Assembly: GCA_016200125.1 (NCBI GenBank) | Contig: JACQFK010000466.1 | Coordinates: 1-7,996 of the forward strand | Source of the DNA: Planctomycetota bacterium | Lineage (GTDB): Bacteria; Planctomycetota; MHYJ01; JACPRB01 | DNA length: 7,996 nt | Reading direction: 5' to 3' | In this document: positions 1-6,653 of the stretch, one piece after another | Layout of the letters: each line of letters begins with the position of its first letter | Position numbering within the stretch: position 1 is the stretch's first letter | Made by a program: the position numbers and the translations under genes | The notes under the pieces: generated by a model | The model's database searches: none | The model's input: the letters and a program-made list of their open reading frames with translations, nothing else | Told to the model about the DNA's origin: nothing

Positions 1-1066
1 CCGTTGTAGGAGTCCCCCGAGTACGTGATGCCCTCGCTCACGCCGAAGCCGATCCCGGCCGCCAGCCCCCAGACGACCGCCCCCCGCACGTCCAGGGTGT
101 CCGCCCGGCGCCCCGACGTCTTCTTGAAGTGCCACAAGAGCGGGAGCGCCTTGCAGAGCTCTTCGCAGAGCCCGACGCCGAACGTGAAGCCGAGCATGCT
201 CAGGAAGAAGTTGTTCGTGGGATCCAGGGCGGCGCGGTAGGAGAAGCCGATGAACTTGACGATGTAGAAGATGATCACGATGATGCTCCGGCCCCGGATC
301 CAGGTCCCCTGCGTCCACGACGCGACGTACTGCAGGCCGAGGAGGAGAAGAATCCCGACGGTTCCGACGAAGAGGCCGGCGGCCCAGATCTCCTTCGACG
401 AGGCGCGGCCCAGGGGATAGAGGAGCAGGATGAGCCCCCAGAACGCGCCGGCCGAGAGGGCGGCATACAGCCAGTGGGCCTTCGTGTCGCGCGAGTGGAG
501 GGATCCTTCGATCCGGTGATCGGGCAGGACCCTGAGCAGGTCGTCCAGCTCCCCGCCCTTGTTCTCCACGGTCTCGATCGCCTTTGCCAGCGCGGGATCG
601 CGATCGACCATGTGAGCGAGCCGCTCGATCGGGTTGTCGTTGGCCATGAAGACGGAGAAGACCAGCGGCAGCAGGGCGGCGGCGAGCCCCCAGCGGCCGT
701 AGGTCCGCCAGCCGTCGTTCAGGGGCGCCGGCGGCGGAGGAGGCAGGGTCCGCGCCCGGGGGAGGGCCGCGCGCGGCTCTCCGGCGCGGGGCGACGAGGG
801 CAGCGCCGACGGAGCCGGCCCGGGATCGGGCGGGACGGCGAAATCGATCTCCGCTTCAGCCGCGGATAGCTGCACCGGCTGCGCGCACTTTGGGCACTTC
901 ACCTTCCGGCCGGCGAAGCGCGGGGGGCGGCGATGGCCGCGCCGCAGGCGCATTTCACCCGGATCTTCTCCTCGGCGACCTCGGTGATCGCCCCGCATCC
1001 GGGACAGATGGCGTCGCCGGGAGGAGCGCTGAAGGAATTTCCGCAGGCGCAGGAGACCCGGGCCAT
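1..1066 (-). CDS. PrsW-family glutamic intramembrane protease with N-terminal zinc ribbons; frameshifted and cut by window edge
   Basis: Read from ATG 1066, the first frame gives paired zinc-binding motifs (C6/C8, C21/C24, C39/C41) and stops at 901-899 after 55 aa. The protein continues in another frame from about 930 with GRKVKCPKC, which completes the second ribbon. It then has a Pro-rich linker and about six hydrophobic segments. Near the window edge are EELCK (around 171-157) and FGVSEG (around 47-30). These match the EExxK and FxxxE motifs that define PrsW proteases (the Bacillus relative cleaves the anti-sigma factor RsiW). The third, His-containing motif would lie beyond position 1. 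The shift fits loss of one C from a C6 run (plus-strand G at 922-927). It may be a sequencing error or a real lesion. The Zn-ribbon fusion suggests ligand or protein sensing, but the substrate is unknown. The predicted start is ATG 1066, preceded by a TATACT box and no clear ribosome binding site. Confidence 0.8.
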
Positions 1067-1072
1067 GGCGGG

Positions 1073-1078
1073 AGTATA
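1073..1078 (-). promoter_or_regulatory. Candidate -10 box (TATACT) for a leaderless prsW-like transcript
   Basis: On the minus strand TATACT ends 6 nt before ATG 1066, in the 38-bp gap after the dehydrogenase stop. A start about 7 nt downstream of the box would fall on the start codon itself. There is no Shine-Dalgarno sequence in the gap and no recognisable -35. Confidence 0.45.
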
Positions 1079-1104
1079 TCACGGGAAGTTTTAAGGCGGC
1101 GGAA

Positions 1105-2235
1105 CTAGCCCATCGCCGCCGTGACGATCCCTTCCAGCTCGGCTTCCGTGAGTTCGATCGGGTTGTACTTCATGCTGCCCCCGCGTGAGGCCTTCACGAT
1201 CGGCCCGATGTCGTCCTTCGTCAGCCCGTAGGACGCCAGCGTCCCCACGCCGAGCAGGCGGCGGAGCGACGCGAGCCCCTCGGCCAGCTTCTCGGGCGAG
1301 TCGAAGGAGAGCCGGCGGGCGACCTTGTCGTAGCGCTCGAGGGCGGGGCTCCGCGGGGCGCGGGCCCGGAGGGCCGCGAGGTTGACGGTCATCGTCTCCA
1401 CGAGCAGGCAGGCGCAGCCCGTGCCGTGCGGAATGGCGCAGCGGCCGCCCAGCGGGGCGACGAGCCCGTGGACCGCGCCCAGCCCCGCGTTCGCCAGCAC
1501 GATGCCGCCCCAGAGGCTCGCGAGCGCCATGGACTCCTGCGACTCCGCCGTCGGCTTGCCCTCGGCGAGCGTGCGGAGCCCGCGCGCCGCCTTACGGATC
1601 CCCGGGAGCGCCAGCGCGTCGGTCATCGCCGTGGCGCCGGTCGAGACGTAGCCCTCGAGGAGATGGGTGAAGGCGTCGAGTCCCGCGGAGGCCGCGACCG
1701 GGCGCGGGGCCGCGGCCGAGAGTTCGGGATCGACGATCGCCACGCGCGGCATGAGCTGGTCGTGGCGGATGGAGCGCTTGACCTTGAGGTCGGGAACGCG
1801 GATCACGGCATTCTTCGTCGCCTCCGATCAGCTGCCCGCCGTCGTGGGCACGGCGATGAAGGGCAGCGGGGGCTTCGACAGCTTGCGGTCGCCCACCTGC
1901 TCCAGGTAGTCGCGGATGCCGCCCTCGTTGGGCGCGACGGCCGCGACCGCCTTCCCGGCGTCGAGCGCGCTGCCGCCGCCCACGGCCACGACGACGTCGG
2001 CGCCCGCCTCGCGGCAGAGCCGCAGGCCCTCGTCGACCGTCGCGACGTCGGGCTCGCCGGAGACGCTCCAGCGGGGGATGCCGAAGAGCAGCTTCGCGAC
2101 CGACAGCGTCTCGAAGGAGCGGCCGCCGGTCACCAGGAAGATTCGCGAGCCGAAGCGGCGCGCCACGTCGAGCGTCTTCGCGCTCTGGTCGTGGCCGAAC
2201 AGGATCTCGGGCGGCGTGAGGAAGGAGTAGCTCAC
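1105..2235 (-). pseudogene. Iron-containing (group III) alcohol dehydrogenase interrupted by in-frame TGA
   Basis: One reading frame from GTG 2235 to TAG 1105 covers a full-length 376-codon Fe-ADH, the usual family size. It has the NAD(P)-binding GGGSALDAGK (residues 86-95) and the PTTAG segment (130-134). The four family metal ligands are present: D187 and H191 in DAFTHLLEG, H256 in HGLVAPLG and H270 in PHGTG. They match the Asp/His/His/His set of E. coli FucO. Codon 136 (1830-1828) is TGA, where the family motif TTAGTGSE has its second glycine; the frame resumes at once with SEATKNAVI. Either the gene carries a nonsense mutation or read error, or the codon is read through. Unrepaired, it splits into a 135-aa N-terminal piece and a C-terminal piece that could start at GTG 1806. 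The start overlaps the stop of the ABM gene by 4 bp (GTGA), so translation is probably coupled. The likely role is NAD(P)-dependent alcohol/aldehyde interconversion; the substrate cannot be told. Confidence 0.85.
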
Positions 2236-2534
2236 GCGTAGGGCGACGGGTCCACGGTGCTGAACTTGTCGGCGCTGCGCGGCACGGCCTGGAGCGCCTC
2301 GATCTCGCGCCGCCAGCGGGCGTAGTGCTCCGTCTGCTGGTGGGCCTTCACCGCGTCCTCGTCCTTGTAGACCTCGTAGAACGCGAAGCGCGCGGGGTTG
2401 TCGTTCTGGCGCAGGACGTCGAAGCGCAGGCAGCCCGGCTCCTTGCGCGAGTTGCGGGCGTCGTAGGTGGCCAGCTCCAGGAAGGCCTCCACCTTGTCGG
2501 GCTTCGGCTCGATGCGGACGATGATGTGGATCAT
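2232..2534 (-). CDS. ABM-domain (LsrG/YgiN-like) putative monooxygenase or isomerase
   Basis: A 100-aa protein starting MIHIIVRIEPKPDKVEAF, with the ferredoxin-like ABM fold pattern. Central elements GCLRFDVLRQ and ARFAFYEVYKDEDAVKAH are followed by the HY motif of QQTEHYARW. These features resemble LsrG, which acts on phospho-AI-2, and YgiN quinol monooxygenase. Family members are small cofactor-free dimers, and the substrate cannot be read from sequence. The ATG at 2534 is chosen over longer in-frame starts because AGGAG lies 5 nt upstream and the family begins at this residue. The longer version would read through the zinc-ribbon gene. The gene follows the zinc-ribbon stop by 8 bp and overlaps the dehydrogenase start by 4 bp, so it is the middle gene of a three-gene operon. 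Pairing with an alcohol dehydrogenase suggests a small oxidative or detoxification step, but this is inference. Confidence 0.85.
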   Translation of the reverse strand: MIHIIVRIEPKPDKVEAFLELATYDARNSRKEPGCLRFDVLRQNDNPARFAFYEVYKDEDAVKAHQQTEHYARWRREIEALQAVPRSADKFSTVDPSPYA

Positions 2535-2539
2535 GGGGT

Positions 2540-2544
2540 CTCCT
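2540..2544 (-). promoter_or_regulatory. Ribosome binding site of the ABM gene
   Basis: AGGAG 5 nt before ATG 2534. It overlaps the TAG stop of the zinc-ribbon gene (TAGGAG), implying coupled translation, and it decides the start of the ABM protein. Confidence 0.7.
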
Positions 2545-2716
2545 AGTAAGCGTCCGAGCAATCGATCATCGTGCCGCAGCTGCGGCAGACGTACTTGCAC
2601 TTGCGCCCTTCCATCGGCTTCCCGCAGACCATGCAGTTGCGCACGTCGTAGCTGGGGACGATGTCCGCTTCCTTGGGGTCCCGCGGCTCGGGCCGTTCGG
2701 CGGACGGGTCGGGCAT
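2543..2716 (-). CDS. Small zinc-ribbon protein (57 aa), function unknown
   Basis: Starts at ATG 2716 and ends at TAG 2543. An N-terminal tail of about 25 residues, rich in Pro, Glu and Asp, precedes a Cys-rich half with C28 and C31 (CMVC), then C40, C44 and C47 (CKYVCRSC), and finally C53 in DCSDAY. Two CxxC-type pairs plus extra cysteines indicate a Zn(II)- or possibly Fe-binding ribbon. I remember similar short CK-x2-C-x2-CG-xn-CSD proteins in several bacterial phyla but know of no assigned function. It is the first gene of the operon with the ABM protein and the Fe-ADH, and a perfect TATAAT sits 7 nt before its ATG. The tight spacing and clean Cys pattern argue that it is real despite its size. 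A metal-delivery or rubredoxin-like electron-transfer role beside an Fe-dependent enzyme is only a guess. Confidence 0.75.
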   Translation of the reverse strand: MPDPSAERPEPRDPKEADIVPSYDVRNCMVCGKPMEGRKCKYVCRSCGTMIDCSDAY

Positions 2717-2723
2717 GGCCCCG

Positions 2724-2729
2724 ATTATA
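2724..2729 (-). promoter_or_regulatory. Candidate -10 box (TATAAT) of the zinc-ribbon/ABM/Fe-ADH operon
   Basis: A perfect minus-strand TATAAT lies in the 25-bp gap after the helical gene and ends 7 nt before ATG 2716. The gap contains no ribosome binding site. Transcription would begin at or next to the start codon, giving a leaderless mRNA. No good -35 is visible. Confidence 0.6.
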
Positions 2730-2741
2730 GCGGCGGCTCCC

Positions 2742-3209
2742 CTATCCTGCGAGGTTCGGCCGGAGACCCTGGAGGATGCGGTCGAGATCCTGGGAGTAGG
2801 AGAGGCGGACCTGCATGACGTGGGCGTCGATCTCGCGGCGGGCGGTCTTCTGCTGCCAGGAGCGGGCGATCAGCTCGCGCAGCCTCGCGATGTACTGGTC
2901 GATGAGGGGGACGATCTCGGGGGGCGCGCTGCTGCGGTCCTCGGCCAGGTCCGCGAGGAAGGCCTCGGCCCGGTCCAAGCTCTCCTTCCGGTCGTACTCC
3001 TCCATCGCCGTCCGGATGACGGGGGAGATCTCGCTCAGCTCGCGCAGGCGCGCGACGGCCTCCGCGACCGCCGGCTCGGAGGGCTGCTCCAGGAGGCGGA
3101 CGAGCGGCTCCAGCTGGGACGCCAGCATCACCGAGCCCGCGAAGCGCCGGGCCAGGTGACGCACCCGGTCCTTCAGGCGCCCGCAGCGGTCCACCGCGCA
3201 GCTGTTCAC
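2742..3209 (-). CDS. Predicted all-helical protein of unknown function
   Basis: A 155-aa product beginning VNSCAVDRCGRLKDRVRHLA (GTG start) and ending GLRPNLAG. It is rich in Ala, Leu, Arg and Glu, with heptad-like hydrophobic spacing (for example LEPLVRLLEQ and VARLRELSEI). No membrane span or signal peptide is visible. I do not recognise a family. It is probably a soluble helical bundle or short coiled coil with two N-terminal cysteines. GTG 3209 is preferred because GGAGG lies 3 nt upstream at 3213-3217 and longer versions would run into the divergent kinase. The gene is divergent from the kinase across about 100 bp and sits 25 bp upstream of the zinc-ribbon gene, which appears to have its own promoter. 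A regulatory link to the kinase is possible but unproven. Frame choice rests on helical regularity and the RBS; a competing frame from ATG 3219 gives a low-complexity Pro/Arg product. Confidence 0.65.
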   Translation of the reverse strand: MNSCAVDRCGRLKDRVRHLARRFAGSVMLASQLEPLVRLLEQPSEPAVAEAVARLRELSEISPVIRTAMEEYDRKESLDRAEAFLADLAEDRSSAPPEIVPLIDQYIARLRELIARSWQQKTARREIDAHVMQVRLSYSQDLDRILQGLRPNLAG

Positions 3210-3312
3210 GCCCCTCCATAGCGGGAGGCCGTGAAATTGTGACAGGCCGGCGGCGCCCGTCATCCGGTTCTTGAGGTCATCGGGCGCGCTCCCGGCTATG
3301 ATGGGGACCAAG
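3210..3312. promoter_or_regulatory. Divergent intergenic region with 7-bp inverted repeat
   Basis: Separates the helical gene (minus) from the kinase (plus). It contains GGAGG on the minus strand for GTG 3209 and a perfect inverted repeat, GCGCCCG at 3253-3259 and CGGGCGC at 3281-3287, with a 21-nt spacer. It also holds the plus-strand hexamer TATGAT at 3297-3302. The repeat could be an operator or chance in GC-rich DNA. Confidence 0.3.
3297..3302 (+). promoter_or_regulatory. Candidate -10 box (TATGAT) of the kinase gene
   Basis: TATGAT overlaps the two possible ATG starts (3298 and 3301). If it is the promoter, those ATGs are not transcribed. The first usable start would then be GTG 3313, which has GGGGA 5 nt upstream. 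Confidence 0.3.
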
Positions 3313-5271
3313 GTGAGCGAGCAGCAGGATCCCGCGGGCAACTCCCTCGGCATTGCGATCGGCCATCTGGCGCTCAAGCGCGGGTTCATCACCCCCGAAC
3401 AGCTGAGGGACGCGCTCATCGAGCAGTCGAGGTCCGGGGACCGCCCGCTCGACGCGATCCTGCTGGCCAGGGGCTTCCTCACGCGCGACCAGTTGGAGCT
3501 CCTGCATGCGGCCCGGGAGACCGCGGTCCGTCCGGCGGCCGCGGCCCCGGACTCGGCGCCCTCCCAGGTGGGGAAGTATCGCGTCGTCCGCGAAGCCGGG
3601 CGCGGGGCGATGGCCCGGGTCTTCGAGGCCTTCGACTCCGAGCTTCAGCGCAAGGTCGCCCTCAAGCTCCTGATCACGAGCCCGAACGCTCACCCCGAAG
3701 AGTCGAAGCTCGAGGAAGAGCGGTTCCTGCGGGAAGCCCGGCTCTGCGCCAACCTTCCCAAGCATCCGAACATCGTCGGAGTCTACGACGCCGGCGTGGC
3801 CGACGGACGCCGCTACCTCGCCATGGAGTTCGTCGCAGGCGTCCCCATGGACAAGTGGTGCAAGAAGGGCTCCGTCACGATCGGACGTCCGACCACGCTC
3901 CTGCGGGACATCGCCCTGGCCGTCCATCATGCCCATGAGCACGGGGTGATCCACCGGGACCTCAAGCCGGCGAACATCCTCGTCGACGACGACAACCAGC
4001 CGCACGTGATGGACTTCGGCTTGGCCAAGCTGGTCGGCCGGAGCATCCAGGCGTCCTACACCGAGGGCGGCCTCGCGGTCGGCACGCCCGCCTACATGAG
4101 CCCCGAGCAGGCGTCGGGGGTGAAGACCGTCGACCGGCGGACCGACATCTACTCGATGGGCGTCATGCTCTACGAGATCCTGACGGGGAAGCTGCCCTTC
4201 AGCGGCTCCACGCCGATGGAGATCATGGTCAAGACGTCCAAGGATCCGGTCGTTCCCCCCTCGAAGATCACGAGCGTCCAGATCAACCCGATCCACTTCA
4301 AGACGCTGGAAGGCGTCTGCATGAAGGCCCTGGCGAAGGATCCCGGGAACCGCTATGCGACGGCCGAGCAGTTCGCGGCCGATCTCACCCGCTGGCTCCG
4401 GGGGAAGGACTTCCGGGTGTCCGATGCCAGGTTGAATCGCTGGGTGATCGGGTCCCTGGCGGCCGCGATCCTGCTGGCCCTGGCCGGGGGGGCGCTTCAG
4501 CGGTGGAAGCCCTGGCGCGCGAATGTCGAGGCCGACCTGGCGCTCGGGGACCGCCTGCTGGCGGAAGGGAAGGCGGAGGAGGCGCTCGTCGCGTACAGCC
4601 GTGCGGCCGGCCGGGAGGCGGACAACGTCCGCGCCGGGCAGGGCCGAGATCTGGCGCTCAAGAAGCTGCGCGAGAAGCTTGCGCCGCAGCCCGAGGATCC
4701 CTGGAAGGCGGCGATTTCCCTTCTCCCCGTCGTCGACGTGCCGAAGGACGTCGTCTCGGGGAACTGGAGCCGGACTCCGGAACTCCTCGTGTCGGAAGGC
4801 GGCAAGCCCGCGCGGCTCCAGATCGCGTACCGTCCGCCGGAGGAATACGATCTCCGCTTCGTCTTCGCACGCCACAGCACCAACTGGTGCGTCAATCTGA
4901 TTCTCACCCGTTCGGGAGATCCCTTTACGCTCGTCATGCAGCGGGACGGCTACTTCGGATTCGAGAAGGTCCGCGGCGAGGACTTCAACAAGAACGTCTC
5001 GGTGAAGCGCTTCGACACGCCGATCCAGCTGAACCACGAGTACACGGTCCTCGTGGAGGTCCGGAAGAGCGGGGTGAAATCCTTCTGCGACGGCCAGCCC
5101 ATGAGCCGGCTGGACACCTACGACGGCGTCTCGATGAACCGCGACTGGAAGCTTCCCGATCCGGCGGCCCTGGGACTGGGCACCTGGGACGGCGGCGCCA
5201 CGATCCGGCGCCTGGAGGTCCGCGAGGTGACGGGAAAGGGCCAGTGGCTGAGGACGGCGAAGAAGGACTGA
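3313..5271 (+). CDS. Membrane-anchored Hanks-type Ser/Thr kinase with T2SSE-N-like N-terminus and lectin-like C-terminal domain
   Basis: About 652 aa from GTG 3313 (656 aa from ATG 3301). Residues 12-69 contain two repeats of the type RGFITPEQLRDAL...ARGFLTRDQLELL, resembling the N-terminal domain of GspE/MshE ATPases. The kinase domain (about 89-365) has the nucleotide loop GRGAMARV, Lys118 in VALKLL, HRDLKPAN with catalytic D216 and N221, DFG at D234, GTPAYMSPEQ and DIYSMGVMLYE. All catalytic residues are present, so it should be active; the third loop glycine is Ala. A hydrophobic segment at about 377-395 is the membrane anchor, which places the kinase in the cytoplasm. Beyond it lie a TPR-like repeat (about 402-455) and, from about 468, a beta-rich region with EYDLRFVFAR and GYFGFEKVRG. 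That region resembles the LamG/DUF1080-type concanavalin-like domains on planctomycete proteins. I infer a receptor-like kinase sensing an outer ligand. It is convergent with the permease, 5 bp apart. Confidence 0.92.
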   Translation: MSEQQDPAGNSLGIAIGHLALKRGFITPEQLRDALIEQSRSGDRPLDAILLARGFLTRDQLELLHAARETAVRPAAAAPDSAPSQVGKYRVVREAGRGAMARVFEAFDSELQRKVALKLLITSPNAHPEESKLEEERFLREARLCANLPKHPNIVGVYDAGVADGRRYLAMEFVAGVPMDKWCKKGSVTIGRPTTLLRDIALAVHHAHEHGVIHRDLKPANILVDDDNQPHVMDFGLAKLVGRSIQASYTEGGLAVGTPAYMSPEQASGVKTVDRRTDIYSMGVMLYEILTGKLPFSGSTPMEIMVKTSKDPVVPPSKITSVQINPIHFKTLEGVCMKALAKDPGNRYATAEQFAADLTRWLRGKDFRVSDARLNRWVIGSLAAAILLALAGGALQRWKPWRANVEADLALGDRLLAEGKAEEALVAYSRAAGREADNVRAGQGRDLALKKLREKLAPQPEDPWKAAISLLPVVDVPKDVVSGNWSRTPELLVSEGGKPARLQIAYRPPEEYDLRFVFARHSTNWCVNLILTRSGDPFTLVMQRDGYFGFEKVRGEDFNKNVSVKRFDTPIQLNHEYTVLVEVRKSGVKSFCDGQPMSRLDTYDGVSMNRDWKLPDPAALGLGTWDGGATIRRLEVREVTGKGQWLRTAKKD

Positions 5272-5280
5272 AATCTTCAG
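5268..5280. terminator. Short palindrome across the two convergent stop codons
   Basis: CTGAA-ATC-TTCAG contains the TGA stops of both the kinase and the permease, which are only 5 bp apart. The 5-bp stem has no T-tract on either side, so it is at best a weak bidirectional transcription end. Confidence 0.2.
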
Positions 5281-6653
5281 CCCGGGCGGACGGCGAAGGG
5301 CCAGCGCCGCGTGGCGCGGGACCAGATCAGGAAGAAGATCAGGCCCAGGACGAGACTCCCCAGCCCCAGGAGCAGGGTCCTGCCGTCGTTCGTCGCGAAG
5401 ACGAAGACCCATCCGACCAGCGCGAGCAGGGCCGGAATCGGATACAGCCAGATGCGGTAGGGCCGCTCCATCTGCGGCGCCCGGCGGCGGAGCAGGGTGA
5501 CCGCGACGATCTGTCCGATGAACTGCACGAGGATCCGCGTCGTCAGGAGCGCGTCGATCACGGCGCCCAGGGGAAGCAGCGTGCAGACGATGGAGATCAG
5601 GCCCATCACGACCAGCGAGACGTGGGGGAAATGCTTCTCGCCGTGGACCCGGCCGAAGACCTTGAAGAAGGTCCCATCCTGCGCCGCGGCATAGGGGATC
5701 CGGGAGTAGCCCAGGAGGAGCGCGAAGACGGAGCCCAGCGCGGTGGCCAGGACCAGAACCGTGAAGACGGCGGCCGTCGGATGTCCGTAGATCCGGTTCA
5801 TGAGCGCGGAAGCCACCGGCGCCGGCGGATCGCCCGCCGGGACGAATTCCCGCCAGGGGACGACGCCGATGATCGAGAAGTTCACGGCCAGGTAGATGAG
5901 CGCCACGCCCACGAGGCTGATCGTGATCGAGCGGGGAATCACGCGGCCCGGATCCTTCACCTCCTCGCCGAGATAGCAGATGTTGTAGTAGCCCAGGTAG
6001 TCGTAGATGCCCACGCGCGACGCGGCGCCGAGGCCGAGCAGGGCGCCCCAGGAGAACTGGAAGGCGCCCGGTGGAAAGTCGAAGGCGCGCTTCGCGCTGA
6101 AGTGGATCGCGCCGGTCACGATCACCGCCGCCACGGTGACCAGGGTCACGACCCAGAGGACCACCGACAGGGTCCCGACGGACGCGATGGAGCGGTAGAG
6201 GAGCAGGATGACAATCAGTCCGAGCGCGGCCATGACGAGCTTCCCTTCGAGGGGGGTCATGCCCGGCCAGAGGAAGGTCAGGTACTGGCTGAAGCCGATG
6301 TAGCCGGAGGCGATCTCGAGCGGACCGCTCAGGATGAACTGCCAGATGAACAGGAACGCCACCATCCGACCCCAGGTCTCGCGGCCGAATCCTTCCCGGA
6401 GATAGCCGTAGCTGCCGCCCGTCCCGGGCATGGCCGCGCCGAGCTCGCTCCAGATCATGCCGTCGGGGATCGTGACCAGGATCGCGACGAGCCAGCCGAT
6501 CATCGCCTGGGGGCCGCCGCCGTTGAGGGACGACATCAGGATCGGGATCGTGATGAAGGGGCCGATCCCGATCATGTTGGTCATGTTGAGCGCGGTGGCC
6601 TGGACGAGCCCGAGGCGACGCTCGAGGCGCGGGGGCTCGGCGGGAGCCGTCAT
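5277..6653 (-). CDS. APC-superfamily amino-acid permease
   Basis: 458 aa from ATG 6653, with about 12 predicted membrane spans over almost the whole length, the standard size and topology of APC amino-acid/polyamine transporters. TM1 carries the unwound substrate-site motif (TNMIGIGPFITIP), followed by GWLVAILVTIPDGMIWSELG in TM2 and PGTGGSYGYLREGFG between TM2 and TM3. The loop after TM6 has the family hallmark YLGEEVKDPGRVIPRSI. It should act in the inner membrane as a proton- or cation-coupled symporter or an exchanger of amino acids; specificity cannot be told. The ATG is chosen because the family begins with MTAPAEPPRLERRLGLVQA. Upstream in-frame sequence to 6950 is only the antisense shadow of the neighbouring gene. 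It overlaps that gene by 4 bp (ATGA), so the pair is probably cotranscribed and translationally coupled. Confidence 0.93.
   Translation of the reverse strand: MTAPAEPPRLERRLGLVQATALNMTNMIGIGPFITIPILMSSLNGGGPQAMIGWLVAILVTIPDGMIWSELGAAMPGTGGSYGYLREGFGRETWGRMVAFLFIWQFILSGPLEIASGYIGFSQYLTFLWPGMTPLEGKLVMAALGLIVILLLYRSIASVGTLSVVLWVVTLVTVAAVIVTGAIHFSAKRAFDFPPGAFQFSWGALLGLGAASRVGIYDYLGYYNICYLGEEVKDPGRVIPRSITISLVGVALIYLAVNFSIIGVVPWREFVPAGDPPAPVASALMNRIYGHPTAAVFTVLVLATALGSVFALLLGYSRIPYAAAQDGTFFKVFGRVHGEKHFPHVSLVVMGLISIVCTLLPLGAVIDALLTTRILVQFIGQIVAVTLLRRRAPQMERPYRIWLYPIPALLALVGWVFVFATNDGRTLLLGLGSLVLGLIFFLIWSRATRRWPFAVRPG

Noticed and set aside
129..869. Plus-strand open frame opposite the PrsW gene
   Set aside because: The opposite strand encodes recognisable PrsW motifs and membrane segments; the plus-strand product is low-complexity.
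1828..1830. Genetic code with UGA read as glycine
   Set aside because: At least four other genes in the window end in TGA at the expected length, and the GC content is unlike the low-GC lineages known for this code.
1426..2241. Plus-strand open frame opposite the Fe-ADH
   Set aside because: Antisense shadow of a gene with all its family motifs.
3225..3244. CRP-like site at GTGAAATTGTGAC
   Set aside because: It is a direct repeat of GTGA rather than the TGTGA-N6-TCACA palindrome, and looks like chance.
3277..5412. Open frame of about 711 codons antisense to the kinase
   Set aside because: Low-complexity Arg/Gly/Asp/Leu-rich product with no domain. It mirrors the well-supported kinase frame; GC-rich codon bias keeps antisense frames open.
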